Below, in pieces: positions 55,860 to 64,000 of a DNA stretch of 64,000 bases; position 1 is the first letter of the stretch; each line of letters starts with the position of its first letter. Source of the DNA: Tetmemena sp. SeJ-2015 (Eukaryota > Ciliophora > Spirotrichea > Sporadotrichida > Oxytrichidae); the NCBI GenBank assembly GCA_027382625.1, contig JAJKFJ010021446.1, positions 124,001 through 188,000 on the forward strand, given 5' to 3'. The notes under the pieces are model-generated. The model ran no database searches, had not been told where the DNA came from, and was given only the letters and a program-made list of their open reading frames with translations. The translations under genes were made by a program, and so were the position numbers.

Positions 55860-57169
55860 TCTCTGTAAATTTAATTCTTTTTCATCACTACAAAGATAGA
55901 TATTGTTTATTAAAACACTAAAATCTATAGCATTGATTGATTGTTCCTTCAATGACTGGTGGGTAAGTATTGGCAAGTTATTCTTTATTAAAAGTTGAAT
56001 TCACAAGCATTCTGAGTTTGCTGGTAGAGTCAGAACCAACTATCTAACCATATTTATTTAGAAATTTGAGCTACCATAAATCTATGCAATAAAATTAAAT
56101 AATAATGAAATAAACTGAAATCAATGATTGAATATAATTCTCATTCAGAGTCTGCCTTGATAATTTCCTTTTGAGAAGAACTTTAATTGCTTCCACTTCC
56201 TCCGCTCTTGTCTTGACCTGTCTTCGCAGTAGATTTCTAATTTTTACCCTCTTGCTATGAATGATAATCTGAAAATGTTCTGATCTTATCTTCTGCAATT
56301 TCATCTACTTAGAAAAATAAAAAATTCTATTTAATTAAGGAAAACATTCGTGGTCCTTTTTATGTCATCTTCTTTATATATTTTGATGTATTCAATTCTG
56401 TGATACATATAATTATCCTTCAGTAATTAATAAATCCTTGAAGATAAAAATATATATTTATTTTTTTAACTTAAATACAATATCTTCAGCTAGCTTTGAA
56501 TTAGCAGTTTTCTGTTTACTAGCTTTCTTAAATTTTTAAATTAAATTTGAAATAATTGTTATCTTTGACTTCTTGGGTCTAAATTTAATTCCTACTTAGC
56601 TTTAGTGATCTCCATCCTCTTTCTCTGCAATTGTTTGAGCATCTTAGATAGTCTTAGACTTTCTTTCTTTTGTCTTCTTGCGTTTTTGCTTTCTCTCCAC
56701 TGACTATGAAATATTGAGCTCTTCATTAACTAATAATTTTATAAAGAATATATCTGGAGGCTCGAGAGTCTTATTGATAGAAGATTTGTTTTTGCTCTAG
56801 AATTTATCTTTGTTTTTCCTCTTAGTTGTACTCTTTAATTTAGTTTGGTTTAATCCTTCTATTTAAGAAGAAGCAATGACCTCAACATCTTAAATGCTCT
56901 CAACTACTTTTGGCTTTTTCTATTTAACCTTCTTAGGCTTTGTCTCTGCATCATCTGAAAGCTTAATAATCTTGATTTCTGGCACTTCAGATATTTAAGA
57001 CATCTTTTTAGTGGAGGAGTCATTTAGAGTCTTTGCATTCTTTATGCTTCTGAACTATTATAAAACTAAACTTACTAAAATTGTCATTAGAAGATGCTTT
57101 TAGCTCCACTAATTAACTTTCGTTTACTTTTTCATCCTTCAATGTATCTGAAATTTGAGATCTGTTCAT
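55860..57169 (-). CDS. Lysine-rich basic protein, probably nuclear
   Basis: No family recognised. Minus-strand ATG 57169 (MNRSQISDTLKDEKVNESQL). Then a short intron/IES near 57062-57085, a long K/S/T/E-rich frame (KKVKQKKPKVVESIQDVEV; KSTTKRKNKDKFQSKNKSS; SVERKQKRKKTKERKSKT), and RPKKSKITIISNLIQKFKKA. A further basic helix lies at 56095-56304 (VKIRNLLRRQVKTRAEEVEA). The many lysine clusters look like nuclear-localisation signals. The 3' end is unresolved. Coding-like sequence may extend to about 55860 (GSDSTSKLRMLVNSTFNKE near 55980-56030), next to the DENN gene start at 55797. Confidence 0.5.
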
Positions 57170-57251
57170 TACTTTCACCTTTGAAATTTAAACACATAAT
57201 ATCTTATTTCATTAAGAAAAGTTTGCCATAGAAATACTGGACAGGAAACTA

Positions 57252-57428
57252 TCATTCTTCTTCAGCTTATATAAATAAATACTTCTGCCCAATCATTTAA
57301 AACACTGCCTCTTTGTTGAGATGAGCTCTGAGTCTGCTCATGCCCTCGTCAGTTAGGATTTCTTTATCTTTGCCACTGAATATTTTCTTCATCACAGTTA
57401 ATGATTCATAATTAGATAATATCTTCAT
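57252..57428 (-). CDS. Last coding segment of the giant surface protein, or a 58-aa orphan gene
   Basis: Clean 59-codon frame with ATG 57428 and TGA 57252-57254. The sequence MKKIFSGKDKEILTDEGMSR followed by a LRAHLNKEAVFQ helix resembles the extreme C terminus of ciliate beta-helix/multi-TM surface proteins. I therefore read it as their final exon/segment, separated by AT-rich DNA (57430-57640). A free-standing small gene cannot be excluded. Confidence 0.45.
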
Positions 57429-60400
57429 TATCTAAAAACTACAAAAATCTGTGTTTACAAGTTTTAAAAATTCTCAAACTTTCCTTAAACCTTCTAAAGT
57501 TTAAATAACAACATTGTAAATCGCATTATAATCTCAGAATATTTTAATATTAGTCTCTTAAAAAGAATAGAAAGAAAAATTTGTTTTGAGTAAGCATATA
57601 TAAATCTGACATATGAAATATTTTAAAATTTGAAATATTTATTTGTAATGATTTCTTCGAAATTTTCATTGAGATGATAATGTTCCTCTTTAATAGTAGT
57701 TTGGAGAGCTAATTTTTTGAAACTTTGAACGTTATTGCACAGACAAAGTAAAATGTAAACTATTATAAATTCTGGCCAGTATTTTTAAACTTTGGGAAGC
57801 TATTTGAGGAAACGAGCTCTGAGTTCGATGTACATTCTCTATATCCAAAGAGCGAAGAATATTGCATTAACTGTCAGGATTATTGCAAAGAGGCCAGTGC
57901 TCATTTTAGAAGTAAGAGAGATCGAACCCGAAGAATAAACAGGGTTGTTCTCAATCCAGCTTTGATAAAAAAAATATAGAAGCAATTCTAATTTGAGGTT
58001 TATTGAGAATAAAGAAGATTCCACAATAGATAGTTGTCACTGAGGCGATCAGAGATATGCTCTCCAAATCATTTAAGATTATTGTTATGTACGGTTAAAA
58101 GTGCTTATTCAGAATCAAGAACCTATTATTAAAGTTTAGAAAGGAAGGAATTAATGAGTAACTTACAAAATTAGAAAGAGAAGCACCACGAGAGCTTGCA
58201 CTATCAGCCCAAATTTATTAAATTGGTTAATGAACACAGCTATGAAAATAATCAGAATCTTCCTGTACATGATAACGATCTCCCAAAAGAAGTACTTCAC
58301 TTTATAGCCTCTGTAAATAAATCCATATTGTTCTCTGATGCTCCTCAAGTCTAGCTGATTCTTTACTCTGATCATTACTATCAAAGCAAACATAGGAATA
58401 AATAATTAATACCAAGACCCCAAACTATTATGCTTGGGATTGCTACTATAAAACTATAAGCAAGGTGCACTTATCAACAAAAATAAATTGAGGTTTAAAT
58501 TTCATCCCCAACAAATAACCTCCATGTCATTGAGAATAAATAATCATAAAATAAATAGAACCTTTTTATCATCAAATTCTTTCCTTGAAATCATAGAACT
58601 ATATTATGATTTGGTGTTATTTTAAATAGTTATTTTGTGGATAAGGAATAATATAATGACGATACTTGCAATAATTTTACCACCTACTCTATAGCCTTAG
58701 TTTACATCATGTGTTGAGCCAATACTAATTAATTAAATTCATTTAGAATTAAATCTTAAGTAAAAAGTTTATTAAGTGCTTAAATTCTTGATAATAATTT
58801 TAATAATAATTTATTAGGAATTAAGCATCCCTAATGGGCATATAATACTTAATCGATTTAAAGTAATTCACAGGCGTAACTCCTTGATCAGTTGTGCCAC
58901 GTCACCGCGAAAGCCCATCGTCTACAAAGATATTAAATTTGTAACAGCATAATATATTTGATATTTTCAATTAGATATTAGTATGAAATCAATTTCTTCT
59001 TTTGTCCCTGTATTATATTTTTGATTAAGCAGATTCATGGCTTATGATAATATAATTATTCAATTCTATTTTAATAATTTTATTCGATAAATCAAAATTG
59101 TCCTTTGAGCTTAATTTAGAGGACATAAAAAGGCTTATTAAATAAGTGAGTGTTTGAGGCTTACACCTCATTTAAATTCTTCTTCAATTTTGAATGGCTA
59201 TCCTTCTCAATTTAGAGTTTTGAAGATATGTTAAATCTACGAGGTAAAATCAAAGCCAATTCATTAAACGACTTTTATAAATTAAAATTAAACGCTTCAA
59301 ATTAAATGACGATGACTCCTCCAACTCTACTATGTTTAAAATTAAGTGGTTATTATAATTAAATTATAACTTTTAGCTTTAAAAGCTGTATTAGCAGAGC
59401 TATGAGCGCTATTTGAATCGTCTATCTATTTACTCTCGGGTTGTTAAGTTATCGACTCTTTATCCTTCATACCCTTTTCTTTCTTTGAGTTCTTCTTTTT
59501 ACGAGATGAACTATTTTGCTTTTCATCTTATTCAAATGGTGTCAATAAATTTGCAATATATTATTTTTAAATTAAAATATTAATAAGAGTAAAACTAATA
59601 AAATTTAGTCAAAAATAAATTCTTTCAGCAAATAAAAGTAGTTTATAATGAGATAATTCAATTTGAAAACTTCAATATTGAAATCTTTTTTAATAAATTG
59701 ATTAGTCTATAGGGATTTGTATAAACTATTTTTGGGGTAATATTAATATAATAAAAATTTCATTCATGCAAAGGCAATTTTCAGCTCATCGTTTACTTAA
59801 ATTATCTACAGTATATGAAAATTATAATTAACATATATTTAAATTAAAATTATTCGATTGTTAAACTAATTAACTTAATTTTAAGAAAAAATATTGATTT
59901 GAATAATTTAAAAAAGAAACTAATTTAAATAAGTAAGTGCACTAAAAATTGAAACTAATATAAGATAATTATTCAATAATAATTTTATATTTGATCTTTT
60001 AAATCTCAGTATAAAAATTAGATAAAGTTTGGTGTGATTGATGCATTTACGGTCTGGCTTTGAGCAAGCTAATCATAGTCTTGATTGATCATTTGCTTGA
60101 TCGAGCTTTCTCTTTTCTTCCTATCTCTGATGTCATAGAATAGTTTAATCAAATACCATGCAGCGATACAAAGTCCAATGAATACTACTGGTAGCAAGGC
60201 TATCATAATCATTTTCTTGAAAAACACTCTAGTGTCATCAGAATATCCGCTTACATAACCAAAATATCCCTCATCTATGTAGTACTATATATTATAACAC
60301 AACTAAAATACATAAAAGTTATAAAAATCCAGCTATAATCAGAGGCATTTACTTGAGTTCGATAATCGATTAAGCAATCAAAACTGAAAATTTGGGCAGG

Positions 60401-63400
60401 AGCTGTCGCTATTTGTCTATTCTAACTAAAGAATTGCCTGATTTCGTCAGTCCAAGAAAAATCAATCGTTGAAGTCATCATCAGCAGCTAGAAATGATTC
60501 ATCATAATTTTCAAGTAGATATTAAAGTTTAGATAAATTTATTGATTAAATTACAGATATTAGTGATATTCTTAGAATTCTAAGCGCCTTTAAGGGTTGA
60601 TCTAATCAGAAATATCATTAGCAAAACCACTCCAAGTAGAATGAATACTATTCTCACTATGTTAATTGCTTTGCTAGGACAAACTCCACATTTTAAAGAA
60701 AAATAGTCAATAAATATTTTGTCTCTCCTTGTCTAGAGTAACCAATCTGGCAATCATTTATTTTTACATTACAGAGCATTCCTCTATATCCTTCAGCACA
60801 AGATCTATATTTTAAAAATATGAATTTAAAACATCCCATGGGTATATTGTCGGGAGGTGTCATGCCGAGACAAGACTTATTTAAAGAATAAACTCAAGAT
60901 AAGGGCACTCAGTGATTGCTGAAGTAATATTATTTTTTCTCCAGTAGCCTTGCATGGGGCCATAGTTTGCCCCTCCATAGCAATAAGCCTTATAAGAAGG
61001 GCACTCTGTGCATACACTAGGACTATTTTACTAAAGCAAACTGAAAGTATCAACTGGGCACAAAACTTATATAATTTTCACATTAAGCATTTTCCATTTG
61101 AGGTAAATTACTCTCCTAAAATACACTTTCTTAGGTCTATTTCGATGTGAAGATTTATATCGTCCAAATTAAGATAAATCTTAGATGATAAGTAAATGAT
61201 GAATTCTTATCTTGAATATACTGAATGTTGGAAAGCTTTGATTAGTCAATTGCATCTGTTTCTGCTACGATACTATATGTATAGCCAGGGGTAGCTGAGA
61301 GGATAATATTCTCAATTTTTGTAAGTCCCATTTCGAAACTGAACTAATTAGTTCCTTCAATCAGAGAATAAATATTTTCCTAAAAACTTTATATATCTAA
61401 CCATACTTATCAATGAGAGCTATATAGAGAGACTCCATATATCCACCGCTAACTTATTGATCTAACTTGAACGCAGGTAAATAATCTACCTTATCTAAAA
61501 AAATTAAACTTAAATTAAAATCTAAGTAGCTCTCATCTAAACTACTAGTGTCCATTCTCCTACTTTACTTCTAAGTTCTTGAACTATATTCTTCGCTACT
61601 TATCCTGCCTAGGTTTTGCACAAAGCATGCTAAAAAATATTATATCAATGAAAGTTTCTATGTTATTGCCATAAAATGTAGCTGAGTTATTTTGGAAAGT
61701 GATTTAAGAATAGTTTAGATCTGGCTCATAAGTGTCCCAATAAATCGCTCCACCTTTTTATTCAGCATAATTGTTTTAGAAGATAGTTTGATTCCCAATT
61801 TAAAGTAGGCACTAATTTTAACTAGTGGTGGAGGAGCATGTATAAAAAATAGCGCCGCCTTGTCCTTATCCCTCTGTCAAAGTGAGATCCGAGTCTACTT
61901 TAGCTGAATTATTTATAAAGACAGTGTCTTGGATTCTAACTGATGAGGGATTGGTAATATACTATAAAATAGGTTAGCAATTTAAAACTTACAAGTGCAC
62001 CTCCTAGGGGTGAATAGTTGTTTTCAAAAGTAGAATTGCTGATTATGTAGGAAAAGATTGTATCAACAGATTATTCTTGAGCTTTGATGGCCAAGTCTTT
62101 CTGTTCATCTGTTTGTTCTAAAAATATATTCAATATACACTGCGCCACCATATATGCTAGAACAGTTTCTAAAGGTTGTATTCTAAATCAGAATACTCAG
62201 GCAATCCAAACATTATAGTCCAGATCCATAACTTAAGATGTCCTTATTATAGCTATTGAACAATTAATTCTAATACAAATGATTAATGTAAGATAATCAG
62301 TGCAGTATAATATCTGCAAATAAAGTATCGTATATTTCTATACTGACTTTTTCAGCATATATAGAAGTTTGACCTATTCTATTTTCAGTAATTATTTTAT
62401 AAAATTTTATGGGAAAATAAAATTTGGAGATCTTATTAAATTATTCTATTTATAGGCTAATAATTATCATTTTTAATAACTGATTTGCTATTAAAAACTC
62501 TTAGAAACCAACATTAGCAGATCTGTTTAAATATACTGAGTTATAGATACAAGCTATAAATTAAAGCATTAAAAGTCTTTATAATAAATTCAATTTTTAT
62601 CTCTAAGATTGAGTATTTTATTTTCTATTTTTAATATTACCCCTCAAAAAATATAAACCTATCAAGTAAAATTAAGCGAAATTTTTAATTGAGGAGGTTT
62701 ATTAAGACAAAACTTTAGTTTTAATTAATATCTATCATACAATAGTTACATATATTAAGGAAATAATTTTTAATTCTATTTTAGAAAGTTGATGCTTTAA
62801 CTGTGGCTATGGCTTCTGACCCATCCAAGTAGATATCGTCTCCTCCCAACTCAGCCTCATTATTTATGAATGTGCTAAAATAAAATGCAGTTCAATATCT
62901 AGAAGTTTTGAAAGCTCTAGGCTTCAATCGCCCCACCAGTTGATTTTGCAAAGTTTTCTGCAAACGTAGTATTCTGCGCTATGATACTACTTTCATATTG
63001 CAAGAAGATAGCGCCTCCTTAAGCTGCGTACCCTTTTTAGAAAATACTGTCTTTTATCACCAACATGACATCTGAGATTATGAAGATATTGCTTATTAAA
63101 AAAATTATTTCAATTTTGGTAAAATTATATAAAAATATCTATTTTTATAAAATAAATAAAAAAAATTATATTCAATTTTATTAGACAATAAATGCACCAA
63201 ATAATTATGAATTTTTCACCCATGGACTTATCTTGGCTTTTATCAATCTGGGCTATACTTTCAGGACTGTATGTAAATGTGGTGTTTGATATAAATAAAT
63301 CTTTAATATTGATTATATACACATTAAATTTATATTAATTTTTTGTACCTGTATCCCCATAAATAATATTTACTTATTCAAGAGGGTTAATGTGCTATTA

Positions 63401-64000
63401 TAATTCCAAATTTCTTCATTAAATAAAATTTAATCCACTTTTAAAAAATCCAACTTGTATATTGTCTATTTTCTATGTAAAAGATAATTAAATTTTTGAT
63501 ATGGTAAGATTGCAGTATCCAGCCAAGATGTTTTTAGTAATTTCCAATCCCATATTAAAAAGCATAAAATGATATATTATCTTGGAAAATCGAATTCTTT
63601 ATGATTGTATCTGCGTTGATGAGTGAGACACTAACTTAGTCTGCATTATTGAATTTGAAGCTGCAGTTTTATATCAAATTTACAATCGAAAGATTGCTAT
63701 TTAGCACTTCAATAACTGACTACTGTTAAGCGTAGTTGTAATAGAATGTGCTATTTTGAATTTCAAGGTTAGAATTTTACTGAGCTTAGATTAAAAACAA
63801 AGAACTTTTTATAAAATTACTCCAGCGGATTATGAAGCAGTGTTGCTTGAGAATTCTGAATTTGATATCTTTGCATAGCTTCCATCTTTCATTGATATCA
63901 CTCCGCCTATAAATAATAAGACAAGAGATTTTTAATTTATTTATAGTGGCCGAGTTGTTTGTAAATTTAGAGTTTTTGATAGAAATTGCAGAACCAGTGA
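57252..64000 (-). CDS. Giant surface protein: beta-helix ectodomain, Cys-rich stalk, multi-TM C terminus (5' end outside window)
   Basis: Minus-strand gene running in from beyond 64000. The ectodomain (about 61.2-64.0 kb) has repeated pectin-lyase/parallel beta-helix turns such as KISNSEFSSNTASQSAG and QNNYAEQKGGAIYWD, the F-x-N-N-x-A..GGAIY pattern. A Cys-rich EGF/GCC-like stalk follows (CTECPSYKAYCYGGANYGP; CAEGYRGMLCNV; KCGVCPSKA). TM helices begin with INIVRIVFILLGVVLLMIF. Later ones include KKMIMIALLPVVFIGLCIAA and, at 58.16-58.39 kb, EIVIMYRKILIIFIAVFINQ. The cytosolic tail is MYIELRARFLKQLPKVYQYW. The last segment, KIFSGKDKEILTDEGMSRLR.., ends at TGA 57252-57254 and is separated from the rest by an AT-rich interruption. 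Ciliates have large families of such surface proteins of unknown ligand. Many IESs/introns are unplaced, one intron-like border lying near 63.92 kb. Confidence 0.65.
58440..60000. other. AT-rich stretch within the giant surface-protein gene
   Basis: About 1.5 kb, very AT-rich, with only short coding-like islands on the minus strand. In this gene family the region between the TM blocks should encode several further TM helices, so small coding segments may be present between large IESs, but I cannot assign them reliably. No other element seen. Confidence 0.35.

Noticed and set aside
1..64000. Search for tRNA, rRNA or other structured RNA genes
   Set aside because: No stretch showed a convincing cloverleaf or conserved rRNA sequence by eye. 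A tRNA scan would be decisive and could not be run.

Overview
The window reads as germline (micronuclear) DNA of a spirotrich/hypotrich-type ciliate. In every recognisable protein TAA and TAG are read as glutamine, and only TGA behaves as a stop. Coding stretches are interrupted by short AT-rich segments flanked by 2-7 bp direct repeats. Removing the segment plus one repeat restores a conserved protein. These are internal eliminated sequences (IESs) with pointer repeats, and I hand-checked over twenty. GT-AG introns (34-196 nt) also occur. Because of the IESs and the altered code, ordinary ORF calls give only fragments, so most coordinates below are whole-gene spans that include IESs and introns.

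Layout. 1-8.0 kb: minus-strand Q/N/S-rich and coiled-coil coding sequence, running off the left edge. 8.0-11.5 kb: plus-strand low-complexity coding sequence. 11.5-20.2 kb: a CCDC146/MBO2 ciliary coiled-coil gene, split at 13.27-18.74 kb by a 5.47 kb DNA transposon. The transposon has perfect 25-bp inverted ends, a TAA target duplication, an IS630/Tc1-type transposase and three opposite-strand ORFs, an organisation like hypotrich TBE elements. 21.1-26.5 kb: two plus-strand low-complexity genes. 27.3-29.5 kb: a minus-strand gene. 29.96-37.5 kb: a probable scrambled gene. Its signal-peptide segment lies on the plus strand at 30 kb and its C-terminal/TM segments on the minus strand at 37 kb, with a complete 6 kb plus-strand gene nested between them.

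37.6-40.2 kb: CCDC61/VFL3 basal-body gene. 40.4-43.5 kb: protein kinase. 43.6-47 kb: two unknown genes. 47-48.5 kb: secreted YHYH-domain protein. 48.6-52.1 kb: coiled-coil protein. 52.1-52.6 kb: TMEM234 homologue (minus). 52.7-55.8 kb: Afi1/MesA-type DENN protein (minus). 55.8-57.2 kb: lysine-rich protein (minus). 57.25-64 kb: very large beta-helix/cysteine-rich multi-TM surface protein (minus), running off the right edge.

There is no operon logic. Genes are independent units that would become separate somatic chromosomes after the transposon and IESs are removed and the scrambled segments are reordered. Two genes are ciliary/basal-body (CCDC146, CCDC61). Protein identities come from remembered family signatures and no database search was run.
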